Assembly: GCA_013398175.1 (NCBI GenBank)
Contig: VZRZ01000589.1
Location: 470,198 to 534,197 of the forward strand
Source of the DNA: Climacteris rufus
Taxonomy: Eukaryota; Chordata; Aves; Passeriformes; Climacteridae
Length of the DNA stretch: 64,000 nucleotides
Direction of reading: 5' to 3'
The first letter of the stretch is position 1. Every line of letters starts with the position of its first letter. The translations under genes were made by a program, and so were the position numbers. Positions 12,001 through 26,800 of this stretch are shown here, one piece after another. The notes beneath the pieces are model-generated. The model was not told where the DNA came from, made no database searches, and saw only the letters and a list, made by a program, of their open reading frames with translations.

Positions 12001-15000
12001 AGAAAAAAACCAGGCAAATTCAAGACAAAGATTGATGTGGAAGCAGAGAGAATGGATAAATAATGTAATTCTGAGAGGATGTGAGCGTTTTAACTCAAAT
12101 GCCTTACCCCAGCTGCAGCTCACTGCCTCAGAGTGGATGAAAGTGGCTGGACTTCCCCCTCCCCAAATGAGAGGATCAAAATGAGAGGATTCTTTGGGCC
12201 CAGGCTTTGTTCACAAAAAACAAGGATGAGACAGAAACATGGGTTGGGCCAGAGCTCTCTCTGCAATTCTTTAACTCCAAGGAGGTTCTTGGAGTTTTGC
12301 AGTTGAGCATCTGCAGGACTGGTTTGCTATGGGTGTGATACCTGGAGGGTGTAACTTGCAGGGGATAATATAACATAATCATAAACTAAGAATGCATTCA
12401 GGAACACAGGAGCTTCAGAGTTACAAAACAACTAATGACATCTTTAAAAGTCATAAAGAAGAAAATGAAAAGCCTTAGGAAAAATTAGTTTCTTTTAGGA
12501 GTTTTAAGTGGCTGGTGAACACAGAAAGAATATGATGAACTAGAAGTTTCAAATTTACTTATCTGAAAAGCTGTTTCTCTGAGGTTTTTAGAGTAGGTTT
12601 GGTTTTGGGTTTTTGGTTTTTTTTGTGTGGTTTTTTTTTTTTTGCAGGGGTTGTTTTTTAGTAACTTGGTGCCTGAAATATAATTCAACTCACTATTTCC
12701 AGAAACCCCTGTTTTGTGATTAGCAACACAGTTCATCAGAGAGTGACATTTTGCTTAAGTCGTACTAAAGATCAGTTTTGCAACGAGGTATGAAGAAATT
12801 CACAAAATATTTCCGATCAGACCTGCCTCTAAAACAACAATTTCATGAAACAATGTTACATTACAAACTTAAAACAGACCCAACAAAAATAAATGAGTAG
12901 TTAAATGCCAATGTATTAAAGACCAAACTGTTCGCAACGTGAAACACTGATGATTGTGACTGGAACAGAATTCCTGATAATCAAATGGAAGGCAATCTTT
13001 GTCTTTTTACAAGGCAATCACAAAATAATGGAATACTGGGTTCAAAATTAAGCTGGTTGATGTTCAGTTAATTATTTGTGACAGCTGATGATTAGATTAC
13101 ATGCAGAAGTTAGGGCTGGACTGAACCACGAGAGGCATGTTTTCTCTCAGTCTTATCATCAGAGTTCAGCGTGAACATACAGAATGTGAGCTGTAAAAAT
13201 AAACAGTCGAGTGCAGAAGATACGAGGGTCAAGTACAATATTGACTATTTGACCATTTTTTCAGTAGGTTATCTAAGATTTCAGGAGCTCTGGACTGTTC
13301 CTTCAGGCCTTTGTTCCTCTCGCTTCTGACTCAGATCTCCAAAAGGCAGAAGCAAAATTTGATTTTTAGATAGGCGTGTCTCCACGAGTAAAATTGTATT
13401 TGGACAAAAGGTACCAATAGTCTCAAGTCAAAATTGTACCACTCCTACATGTATAATCATGCAAAAATGTATAATAAATGTATATACATGCAGAGTGATA
13501 TTCTCATCACCTACCCATAGAAATAACTTGTGTGAAAGTCTTCATCAGTAGGAAATACAAGCATAAACTTGTTATCTGTAGCTCCACTCTTGTATCTTCC
13601 ACACTTCCAAAGAGCACACCTTATAACTTAGCTTAAATTCAGTATACATCAAACAGACAAAAATATTTTCAATATAATTTACACACTGTAATTATTTGTC
13701 AGGGTAATAGCCACCAATTTAACAATCTGGAAAACAAAAAGGAACCAAATAAGCTGCCTATTTGCAAAGCAATCACAGCAGAGATCTATTTTTGCTTTTC
13801 TCAGCCTTGCCTTTCAGGATCAGATTTGGAAATTTGGAAAGGCCCCTGACACCAGGTTTATCCATACCTATGACCAGAAAATGACCAAAAAAGCCAAGAT
13901 AATGGCCATCACACTGCAACTAATCCTCAGATTCCCAACACTTATAAAAGAAGAAATAAGCATAAATGCTTATGTGGGTTAAAAAAGAAAAGAAAAAACA
14001 CAACAAATACCATGTAAAACCAAGCAATAAATATTTTGCAGGCAACAACAACCAGAAGAAAGTTGCAGTGAAGGCATATATAAAAAAAAAACTTATAAAA
14101 ATCCTCTGTTCCCAAAAGCCTGTTTCTTTTTCAGTGCTGCACAGATGGGACAGGAGTAGAAAATCTGGAAATAAATAATACTTTCCTGCTAACTACTAGC
14201 TAAACACATAGTGATGTGGTGCAAAGTGAATGTGTGGTACCAAGAAATAAGAACAATGGGCTCCAGCTAGGAAATAAAGTGCAAAAATGCTTTCAGGCTG
14301 AAAAGGTAAAAACAATTAACTACAACCACAGGTGAAATTCATCATCTTTTCTTTATAATAGAGACACTACTCACAATAACTGACTGTAACAGGAGTTCAA
14401 CAGATTAAAGGACATCAAGACAAACCATGCAAGAACAAAACTAAATGTAGGACAATTAAGAAGTTCCCTGGTCAGTAATTTAAGCCATCTCCTCAAGAAA
14501 AATTACACCTTTTGAGAACCCAAGGTAGCTGGAAGAGGTACATGCCCTGGTGACAAGCATTAATTCATTTCTAAAGCAATAAATGCTTGAAAAAGGCAAG
14601 GCTGAAAGTTAATAAGTACCAGCAGCAAAATACAGCTGTTGACATTTAATGCTATGAGGGGGAGGGAAAGCCTGCTTGCTTTTATTTTTTTCCCCCAAAG
14701 AATTCAGAGGCAGAGGTCATCACAGGGACAGCATTTCCAAGTGTCCAATTCTCCCTTAATTTATACAGCTCATCAAAACCAATTCCACTCAGAACAACTG
14801 AATCAGAAGCCATGTGCACAAGAATCCAGGCCTACACATACCACTTTTCATTTTAAGCTTGCAACATAGAAAATTCAATCATTTCTCATCTGCTATCTGC
14901 TCCCTGGCTCTTCTTAGAGCCACATCTCAACACTCAGCAGCCTGAGCCGTGCTGTAAGAGCCACACTCCTATCACCCCTCACTTCATTCTAATGGCAGCA

Positions 15001-18000
15001 CAAGCAAAAAGGGGAACTCGAGTGTAAAATTTCAGCTGTAGGTTAAAAGCAGAGATTCCCTAAGAAGCACTGTCCCTCTGCACTGCACGGGGTGTTTACC
15101 ACTGCAAAGGAAACACCAGATACCACCTGGCAGAACCTGAGTGGGGAATTTGGTCCCTGAAATCTGTGGAGACGGGCTGAGAGAGCTGTGGATCTTCAGA
15201 CTCCAGGGAGACCTCAGACAATGGCAGTTCCTAAAGGGGCTCCAGGAGAGCTGCAGAGGGACTTGGGACAAGGGATGGAGGGACAGGACAAGAGGAATGG
15301 CTTCCCAGTGCCAGAGTGCAGGGTTAGATGGGATATTGGGAAGAAATTCCCTTTGAGGGTGGGGAGGCCCCAGCACAGGTTTCCCAGAGAAGCTGTGTCT
15401 GCCCCATCCCTGGAAGTGTCCAAGGCCAGGTTGGACAGAGCTTGGAGCAACCTGGGATAGTGGAAGGTGTCCCTGCCCATGGCAATGGGGTGGAATGGGA
15501 TGAGTTTTAAGGTCTCTTCCCACTCAAACCATTCTATGATTATAAGTCATTGTTTCTCTTCAGCTTTCTGACATTTAGGCTGAGCTGTTGCCCTGAGATC
15601 ATCACCTTAACTCCCTCCCACCATAGCCAGAGAGAAGTTCAGAGTCAGGTAATGTCAGCCTGGAAATTCCAGTCTGGAGCACCACCAGCACCATCTCCCC
15701 TCCTTCCCCAGTAAGGACTTAGACACTGCCTTAGACAAGGCATCTCAATTTTAGAGTGCTCAGGTTCAGCAAGATGAATTCCAGCCTCAGGGATGGGATT
15801 TAAAATTTGCTGTATTTCCTCTACAAGCAGTGGAAAAAAGACTGAAATCTCCAGAGGACTATCCTGATTAAAATAAATCCAAAATTAAAAGCCTAATTTT
15901 GGTGGTCTGAATTGCCCTCTGGAGCCCTCGGTGCCTCTGTAAGGAAGAGACACAGAGGCATATTTAGGTGTGAGCATCACCCCAAGCTTTAAGACACAGA
16001 GAACAGGCATAACAGCAACAGCAGCAATAATTACAGCACTTTGTTCTTACAAAAAGCTCTCCAGTCAGTGGATCCCGGGGAGCTCTGAGGGGGTTGTTAA
16101 CCTCCTTTTGTCCACGGGGGAAACTGAGGCAGGCAGCACCTGCAGCTTGCTCACGGCTGAGGAGCAGGGGAGCCCAGCCCTGCTGGAAGCAACACTCCCC
16201 TCCCATTACTGGGCTGTTTTTAACAGGTGAATTTCTGAGGGGTTTGGAAGCAGTGCTCAGGAATGCTTTTGGGAAAGGTGCAAATGCTAAAAAAGGCTAC
16301 ACACAGAGCCCCAGCAGACACAGCCTCTGTCAGCCTCACCTCCACCTCCAGGCTGGGAACCTGGGCACTGCTGGTCTCAGGACTCTACATTGCATTTATT
16401 TCTATATAACAAATGAGAATACTGAGACTTTTTAAAATAATAGAAGACCTAAGAATGCCCTGATTTACACCTGATGCTCAAATTTAAGAGAGAACTCCAT
16501 TTACTTCAAGATAACACAAGACACAGAATGGACTATAATACCTATATACATTTTGAGATGATAACTACTGTTATTTAAAAAAAAAAAATCTTTTGTGGTC
16601 CAAAACCGAAAACATTTATCCTAAGTGACTTGCCAAAATGGTTTTATAGTGGACACATCAGTGACTGACCCAAACATAAAGTATTGATGCACAATACTAC
16701 AGGCTGAAGTGACAGTGTTTTTGTTTTAGGTAAGCACCACAAACCTGATATTAATTAAAACATGACCCAGACCAGCCATTTCAGAAGTATGTGCAGCCCA
16801 AATGGCACAAACTAAATGAACCCTAAAACAAATCCCAAAGGGGTGTGAGGGGCTGGAGATCTGTGCTTTTTTTTGTGTTGTTTAGCAACATGAAACACTT
16901 CATTGCTGTTTAGATTTATTTATTTATTCCAGGTTACAGTAGTTACATTTCAAAATTTACAGGGTTAAGCAAATATTACATTGTAAATACAATAAAAAAC
17001 AATAGTAGTGTAACAACATTCTCTCTAAAATCATAAAGTGAACTTTATCAGTGAATCCACTTTCCTGACATTTTCCTTCATTTCACACAGTAAAGCTTTT
17101 GTGTTTGGTGGTTTCTTTAACCTTAATAATAAAATAAAATCAAAACAACATGATCAAATTATTATCTGTTCTCAGACTGGATAATTTTTAATATATCACA
17201 TGAAAAGAAATCTCAAAAATTCAAGTCTTGCTGAACAACATTCATTCTTTCAGGCTTTTTGATGACTAGATGGAAAATACCTTGGATTTATTTTACCAAA
17301 TTATGAATAAAGACAATAAAGCATTTTTCATTGTGCGTTAAGCAAAGGCACATGGAATATGGCTGTGGATTGAAAACACTGGGAAGTGGCATCCACTTTA
17401 GGTCTCATTGTAGGATTTATTTTCTGTGATGCTGCCTAACAATCCATCAATTATGGCAGCAGACATGTGAACCACATCTCTTCCCGTTTTACCTGCAGAA
17501 GGGCCTCAGGAGGGTCTTGGAAACCATCACACCCTTACAGAGCCACGGGAGTTAAAAAAATAAACAATTCCCTGTGTTAATGCAACTTCCACGAGGAAAG
17601 AGCAGCAAACATGCACCCCTTGCAGAAAACATCCCACTTTTCCAAGCACAAACTGCATCTTCCCATGGAAGGACTGTGCAGCCTCTGATGGCCCAAATTA
17701 ATCCCCTGCTCCATGGCTCTGCACTTGAAATCCCTCCTAACTTAATAAGTCTGTTTTCCATGTGCCTTCATTTTGCTGACCCAACACCCTGAGACTCGTG
17801 AAATTTGTGAGAAAGACCGATTTCTGGCTTCATGTTTTGCAAGGTACTGTCCATCTCTTATCAATCAGCCTGATTGTTTTGGCTTCCACAGCACAAATCA
17901 CACAGTGCACTTGTTCTAATGCCCCCACGTGCAACTGCAGTGGTCACAGTGCAGACACCTGTTATTTTAAAAACATCTGCTCAGCTGGCCTCAATTACAC

Positions 18001-20792
18001 ACCCTCATCAGGCAAAGACTCCCCTCAAGGTCAGCTGAAGGATTCTCTGGCCAAAAACTGCAGAATAAGTCCAGTTTTTAATGAGATGAAATGCTAGCTG
18101 CATTAAAACCAGTAGAAAATTTCTACTACTATCACTGGGGCTAGGGTTTAGTTTCTTAGTGCCCTTGAAATATTATTTTAAAAGAAGATTTACAGTATGT
18201 GGATACAGAAAGAGACAAAATATATTAAAAGATAAATGGGTGATAATAAATATGTTTCAATTTGTAATGTAACAGCCAAATATAATCCCGTTTCACTGAA
18301 ATTAAGATTAGTTTTCCAGTCTTTACCCTAGCAGCTCAGATAAAATAACCCAACAGTCCTGCACAAACACTAAAAGACACTGAGCTTAAAAAAATAGATG
18401 TGTATTTCTGCCTAAATTATTTTGTCCTAGTACTGTTAAAAATGACACTAGAAGTGTTACATTTTGTCTTTTCTTTTCCCTGCTGTTATTTTTGCAATAG
18501 AAAAAGTGAAAAAAAGTTTCACTGCCTTGAGTTTGGTTTATGTTGTATATTAATTTTTTTTTTCCTAAATAAAACCTGACTATTCAGATGTTTATTCCTA
18601 AAGACCTTCCTTACCAAACCCTACTGGAAGGAGGGAAGGAGCACAAATGACAGGGGAAGAACCTGCATCCAAGCCTGCAAAAACACTGCTGAAGCCCCTG
18701 GACTTCCACGGACTCCTAAAAAGCAACTGATCCTAGGAGGAAATCCCAATGTCAGTTTGACATTTAGGGAAGTTTAAACTGAGCCTTTATATAAAGGCTT
18801 ACTTCCTTTGCACTTGCACAAAAAACGTGAACCAAGTTGCTGTGTTTCACCTGCTGCTGCCTCCCAGCTCCGGGGTCACACAGGAGTTCCACTGCCATGC
18901 TGGAACAGCTGCCACACTGAAAACATATAATTCAATATTTAAAGTGACAATATAGGAGCCTGAACCAGAGAAGCTGTGGCTGCCCCATCCCTGGGACTGT
19001 CCAAGGCCAGGTTGGATGGGACTTGGAGCCACCTGGGATCGTGGAAGGTGTTGCTGCTTATGGCAGGGGCTGGCATTGCATGGGCTTTAAGGTTCCTTCC
19101 AACATAAACAATTCCAAGATTCTGTGAACAGGCCAGTTAGGTTTAAACTGGCACCATCATCCCTGGAATTACACCAGTCTACACCAGCTCATCTGACCTG
19201 ATGCATCTGAACTTTTCAAACCATAAGTAAAAGTCCTTAAAGGAACCAGAATGTTTCTTCACACCATTCTGAAATATAAATCCTAGGGCAATTAGAGAAA
19301 CTCTAAATTATCTGTGGTTCTCCATGTCTGTGCTGACTTTCTACTGATTTCTCCTCTACTTGTTAAATTTGGTGGGTTTGAAGCAATTTGAGGAGATGTG
19401 AGCATAAACATACATTCAAAATGTAACTCAGGGTTGGAAAGTAGATGAGTTTCCTTCTGATAGTCCTAAAGCAATCTTAGGTAAGTCAGACTGCTTTCAT
19501 GAGATACAGAATGGGTAAGATAAAAATTTATGTTAAAATTTCAGCTGAAGAAACTTTAACTCCCTGAAGGTTTCTAGTTGAAGCCCTTTGAAAATAAGAG
19601 CTTAAAACAGAAATCATGACAAACTTAACTGCAGCCACGATGTAAAAATATAGTGAAAATATTCCCAGGGAAAAAAAAAAACAAAACAACAAACCTGAAA
19701 CTATGTACTGGGAATCTGTTGTCTCAAAGAGATGCCAAAGACTGTCACACACAGCTAAAACACAGACTCATCACTAGTATTGGTATCTGAAAGGTTGGCT
19801 CCTCCAGGGCTCTGCACCTCTGGGATTCAGAACACAGAGTAAGAAGAGAAAAACTGGTGTTTAATGGGAAACCCTTCATCAGGCAGGTTATACCACACCT
19901 GAACAGCAGAGAGGTGGGGTGCCCCTCTCAGCTTCAGGCCAAACATATTTTCCCCACATGGAAAACCAGCTCATGGGGCAGGTATCCAGCTGTGTACATC
20001 AACACTCACTTTGCATTTCTAAGGAGATGGTTTGTGACAAAGCTGAAGATTTGGCTCCATTGTTGAGCCAAGTGGAAAGAGGAACCAAAAGAAAAAGCTA
20101 TTTACCATGTACAAAACAATTTACAACCACTGATCTTGCACAGGTGGTTTTAGCTTTCAACTAGGTAGCTTTTGTGGGGCAATTAAGTTAAAATTATACC
20201 TAATATGAACCATTTCCTCAGTCTCCTGGGTGCCTTAGATAATTTTATCCTAAAAGAGTACAGTTTTAAATTTGTATGCTCAACTTCTGTCATCCTCTGC
20301 CTGTTCTTCCATGTTCACAGCTGCTTGCATTGAAAGTAACAATTAGCAGTGATGGATAAAAATCAAAGGTTTTAATTTTTGCCTGCAGTAAACAAATCCA
20401 AATTTTTATCTGTTCATACATTGAATTGTTTCGCTATTTTTCTTTCCTTTTTTCTTTTTTCTTTTTTAGAGACTACCTGACCAAGACATTGAAGATTGGC
20501 AGAAATTTCACTGGCTACATCCTTTATAAAGTTATTGTCCATTTATGAGATCTGTAAAGGTGAAGGTGTTTCAGTCTGAGAGATAAATAAGTTCAACTGA
20601 ACTCCTTACACAATTTGTTCTGAAATACCTAATTGTTCCATTTATACTATTTTACAAAAAAGGTTATGGGCATGCTTACAGACATACACATTAAAATAAA
20701 CCAGTCACTGCAAAAAGCTGCTTCTGCATGCAGGGGAAGATTAGCAAAGTTGTCATGCTTTAAAATATCCTGCTCTTATCATAATCATAAAG

Positions 20793-20829
<37 letters not shown>

Positions 20830-23800
20830 CTANTATATATATAAAAATCTATGAACACCAGAAGGATCCATTTTGGTATTTTTTAATATCAGCAATTACT
20901 CTTCCCTGAAAGATCTTTTTAAACAGATGAGGACAAGTTTATTAAATTTCAATCAAACATAGAACAATTCACTTAACTTTTACCTAAAATGCACACAATT
21001 TCAGACAAGGGAGTTTTCTAACAAATTCGTATCAAAATCTTTGTATCAAAATTATGCATGAAGGTGATCTGAAAAGAACTTATCCCAGTACTTAAAAATT
21101 ATCTCCTGCAAAGTCTTCCAGTTACTCTGAAAATAACACAGGTCTCTAATCTCATTTTTTTTAATGGAGGCATCATATACTTTTAAAAAAAAAAGTAAGT
21201 CGAGGACAAGAATAATGTTGAAATACCAGTGGTAGTAAAATACTGATAACAAAAAGTATTTCTTGAGTTCCTGTTACAGGTTTGATCCAAACTACCACAT
21301 AACATTGATGGAAAAACTCCCACAGACTTCAGGGAGGGTAAAAAAAAACCAAACCCTGACCTACAGAAGATACTGTGGTTACTCCCAACACAAGGAAAAG
21401 AAACTAAACTAATTACGAAAAAAGTGACTGTGGTTTAAAAAGCAGAGTAACAGAGCTAAAGGAGACCTAAGTGTTTTCTTTACTTACACTGCAGACTTTC
21501 ATTTTCCATCATAAAAATTTTGATTTAATTTACATTAGAAACTTTTATCAAGTTCTACCTGATGATAATATACATCTTTTGGTAGCTACAGTTACTTCAC
21601 ATGAAGAAAGGCCTTAATGGAGAGGTGACCAAAAAATCCCTGTGTGTAGCTAGAATAGTAGGAATTAAATATTTCTAATACGTAGTTTAAATTAACCTAC
21701 TTTAAACATCACAGTTTCAAGCCTGCCTATTCAGGATAACTATTAGTATAAAAAGAAAATCCACACAACAGCAGATTCTCATATTATTTAAATTAAACTG
21801 ATGCTGTGGCATTCCCCATCACAAGTAAAGAATGGTTTCAGTGGCGCTCGAAGGCCAGCACCCTCAGACCACCACGGTGTTTATTTATGAAGTCCTATGC
21901 CAGGGTTCACTCCATGCCCCACTGCTGCTTATCTGAGGGCAGAGAGGACTATTTTTATTCCAGCATGGAGGATGTGGTCGGGCTGTATTTACAGGAGGAA
22001 GCAGTGCTGCTCTGTGTGCACAGGTTGGGCGTGACCCATCCCACCTCACTGCACCCCAAATTTATCCCCGAGAGCCTGCTGGTAAGCAGGGTTTGGGACA
22101 GCTCTGCCAGGAGGCATCCTGGGTGAGGGCTTGTCTCTTCCCACTGAGATTCAGGGAACAGCAAACCAGACACCCAGGATCAGTGGGGATGTCTTGCACC
22201 CAAACCAAACACGGTGTGTGCGCACAGCTGCTTCCCGGAGCCTGCCATGTGCAACACAGCAGTGACACTGGTGAAAACTCTGGACAGAGAATGAACTGCT
22301 AAATGGCAGACAAAAAGAATGAAATCCATTGTGCACACCTGTTAAATATAGCTGATTTTTTAGGGTAAACTTGTTTATTCATCCTGCCTAAAAATGAAGA
22401 AGAAAAAGCTAATGTGTGACATGTTCAAGCTGCAAACTTTGGGAGTAAACAGAGGTAAGGAAATGTCATGGGTCTGTATCTAGTCTGGGTCTCTAAGATA
22501 CTTCACCTCTTTAAATATAAAACTTATTTCCTTATATAAATGTTTAAACATGCAAAAAGGGCATCTGGATGAATACCCTGAATGCTCCTATTGTAGCAAA
22601 CACAGCCCTACTGCTTTTGGGGTATCTAAACAAGGACTCTAAGTTCTATTTTCCCGACTTTGGTGATGAAAGCTTAGGGTGGCTCCCCCCACACACCTTT
22701 AGGGGTGTTTATATGTGTGTACTGGCACATGCAGGTGGGTATACAGCAAATTTGTTTTAAACTACATATATTTTCTATAAATTAAGAAAAACAAATGATA
22801 TCATGGTAATAAAACCCAAAAGAGGAAACAAAACAAACATACACAAAGAGAAAAGCAAACCTCGTTTTTAGCATAAACCAAAATAACATCAAGATTGCAA
22901 AGATCTGATTTTTTTTTTTTTTTTGAGTTTATGATTGATTCAGATCAGGCTCTGCAATATTCCCATTCTCTGGAAAGAGAGGTGGAAAATTGTTATTGAA
23001 AGTCGCTGGAAACTCTAGCGCGGCATCGGCGCTCTGGTAGCTCACGTACGAGTTAATCGGCTGCTGAGGAAGCACTTGGCTACCAGGCATCTGCACAAAA
23101 GCCCCTGACTGTGTGGTAGGGGGGATTCTTTGGCCAACTAGTTGGATTTTAGGTTCCCTGGGCTCCAGTTGCTGCTTGCTCTCTTCGTCCGTGTCAAGAC
23201 GGGTTAGCTTTTCTATCCACATGCGGAATTTCTCCTCTGTCTGCCTCTGCATCTCGGCAAAGCAGTTCATGGCCTCTTCCAGGACATTGCCTATGCAGTT
23301 CCTATCCCACACGGTGCCCCTGTCAAGCAATCCTGGAATTTCCCTGGTCGCTCCTCCAGATCCCCCAGCACGACTGAAGCCAGCTTTAAAGACATTGAGG
23401 CCATTTGATAAGACATCATTAAGTAAGAACATAATATTGTTTATTAAGGCATGTTAACTCAGGAAAACAACTTTTCTAATTCCATCCCTTGGACACGACA
23501 ATGGGAGAGGAATTAGCATATATTAACCAACAGTATTACTGTTAAAATCACATTTTACACCCACTGAGGTTATAATGGAAATGTTGGCTTCGAAATTAAT
23601 TTTTATGCTAGAAGTCTCAGACAATTCTGTCACACAGGTCTCTGTTTTTAACAAATAAACCAAATTACACCCTTTCAATTCCTGTTTTGAATTCAACTGA
23701 AGGTGTCAAAAACATTCCACAATAACATGTTTAGTTCTATTAAGCTGCAATCCAAAATGCTATTTTTTAACTCACAAACCTGAATAATTATGTGCATTTT

Positions 23801-26800
23801 ACTTACATAATTGAACCTTTTTATGAACGGGCTGCTAAACACAGGTGGAAATGGCCCAAAGCTCTTTGCCTGATTTTGGAAAGCACACAGAAGGCCAGTG
23901 AGGAGAACACACAAAACACACAAACACGGGGGGTTATGTGGGTGCTGTGCTGACAGAGAGGGTGAGAGCATCCTCAGCCAGGCACGATGGACACGGCTCC
24001 ATCACGGGGACAACCCGCACGCCCTGAGCCCTGACCAGCCAGGACCTGCCCTGAGCCAGCATGCCTAGACTCATTTAGGCAAGGCAGAAAACAGGGAATG
24101 GCTGGAAGGAAATGGTTCTCCTTCCTGCTACCCATCAAAAGGACGGTGGGAATGACCAGTTTGGGGATTATCAGGAAGAACTTCGACAGAAGAGAAGAGC
24201 AATCCCCATTGCCTTCCTCTACATATCAATAACAAAAGGCAGTGGTATCTGTGTTTTTAAGCCTAGAGTTCACTCAGGAACCATCCAGAAAGCAATAAAC
24301 ACCCAAGAACATGAGGCTCTGTACCCGTTTGAGGAATCATAAACAATAATTGCATCCAAACACACAGATGTTACCTAAGGTAATTCCAAAACAAGACAGG
24401 TATCACATTAAACTACACAAAGCAGCTACAAAAGCTGATAATTTAATACCGAAATGTGAAACTTGTGGCATCCTCTAGTTTAAGAATAATAGAAAAGACC
24501 CTAAGAATGAGAGAAATCATTGCACAACCTAAGTAAATATTTACTAATAAAAACATAAGGCACTAAATCTTTATTGGGATTTCACTGAGTACATGAAATT
24601 ACAGTATTACTTACACATTACACTCTTTTCAGGAGCTCTTTAAATGAGGTATACACAGATCCTCCAGTAACAGCTAAACAAAGCCCAGGGTTAGTCTCTT
24701 ATTTCTGAAGAGTAGTTTTTAAGTCTTTCTTCCCCATCTATTTACCTATCAAGACAGGCTGGAAATTCAGCATGCAGGTCCTCTGCTAAAAGTAATTACT
24801 TTATAGCAAATAATCTACAACCCTCCAACTACATTTTAACTCAAATTAATTAAGTAAAATGGTACAATTTTTCTAAAACATGTCTCCTTTTCTATATTCA
24901 GTAATGAAAAAAGTATTTCTTCTGTTCATTTAGTTCTAGTACTGAACATCCAGTATAATTCTGGTTATTTAGTCACGGATCTTAGCTTGAAGTCAAGGAA
25001 CTAAATTACAATATTTCTGAATTCCATGGATTTGCAAATAAGTAATGTTAAGTTTTAACTGCAATTTAAATAAAAATTATTGATGGTGATATGTGAGACA
25101 AGCTGTTTAGCTTTTTAAAGTTAAGAATAAACTAGAATAGTCAAAATTGATAAAATTGTTTGGTAAACTGAAGAAACTGTGTATTGAAATACATGTTGCC
25201 CTGCTTTAAAGGGCATAATTCACAGTGTATCTACAATCAGCAAATCAATGTTTTAAATGCTTCCCTTGCAGTTGCTTTAACAAGTCTTATTCAAGATTTT
25301 CTTTATTTCAGGGTTAAAAACACAAATCAAGCCTAAAAATGCATTTTTACATATTAAAAATGCCAGCATTTAACCGGTCTGTCTATACACTTAAAACTCT
25401 ACCATTTTTTTAATTATGCCAAATTTTAAGGTGCAGAAAACTGCAGTTACAAAGGGGTCAGAATCCAGGATGCCTCTTTATTTTCAGTACCTCCTGCAAA
25501 ACAGCACCTAAGAAATGCCCCAATGCTGCCTCTTTATGGGGTCTCTTAAGTACTAAGTAATAACCAAATCCAAAGCAATCAATTTAGGAAGTCTGCCAAT
25601 GTAACAATTTAAGAAATGCTTCATCTTCATTCTAACTAGCAATGGTTGGTTCCTCTGTGTTATTCTGCTGCAGACATTTACAAATTAGTATCTTACTGCA
25701 AATCACTCTTAATAGACTACTTTTTTTCCTATCTATTATATATAATTGTGATTTTGAGTTATTTGAACCAAATTCATCCCTGCAAGATGCTTTATCCAAG
25801 ATCTATGCACAATTCTTAGGAGGAAGGAACCTGAATGTCTCACAAACACTGAGTTTCTACATACTAAAAAAAGTCTGTTTTTTTAACAAAGTGAGCTGCA
25901 GCTTTTTCAACATTAACACTGAAACTTTTTAACAGATTTTTCTGAAAGCCTAAAACATCAATCACCCCCATTTCAATTCATATTTTTCTGAATTGTAGAA
26001 AGCACAATGGTGGTAAAATGCAAATATTTCTGCATATTATTTGAATTTTTTGAAACCCTTTACTTCTTCCAAAAAAAAAGTGTTTACACAGCAATAAATA
26101 TTGATTCCCAGACTCGATCTCATGCCAATTTCATTCAGAGTTAACTTGCAGCATTACATGGGAAATTGTTTAAAGGAAAGACTTCTACCACACCAGGAAG
26201 TCTGAGAGAATCTATTGCAGGGCTCTTTTGCCATGTTTATCTGGTGTTTAAGAATGGCAAAATCCTAAATGCCAACAGAGAGGCTCAGACATTAAAAGGT
26301 TAAAAAGGTGTTCCTCATCTGCAATAATCCAAAAATCATGGCATTCCCTGAGATTAAGAGCCAAAGATTATGACTGCTCACATCAGTGAAATGATTCTCA
26401 GGAGCACCCCTGAAGTTTAGATGGAACCTGTATTTTCTGGTGTAAATCAACACCATAGGATAAATTCAGAACACCACAACTTGCTGAGCTCCTGTACAGC
26501 TCAGAATACTTGTATTGAAGTATCACCAGCAAAATCTGAACTCTTCAATCTTTCTTGAGGAGAAAACCAAGCCTGCCACTATTTTAATCCCCAGTACATT
26601 TCAGTTCAGCAGAGAGAACTGACTCTCTGTGGTACCACTGCTCTGTTTGCAACTTCATGGCATTATTATGTATTTCACTGAACGTTTTCTTTACCTCACA
26701 AATTTAGCCAGTTATGTGGATGGTTTAAAAAAAGATAACTGCACTATTTAAATGGAAGAGTTTTAGTGACACAACATGCAAGACTGTATTCCCAAATGTG

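Noticed and set aside
17798..18097. Plus-strand 99-codon frame with a hydrophobic N-terminal stretch and many Cys, resembling a small secreted protein
   Set aside because: The hydrophobic stretch is not at the very start, Cys spacing matches no family I know, there is no promoter or splice context, and the composition equals that of the surrounding intron.
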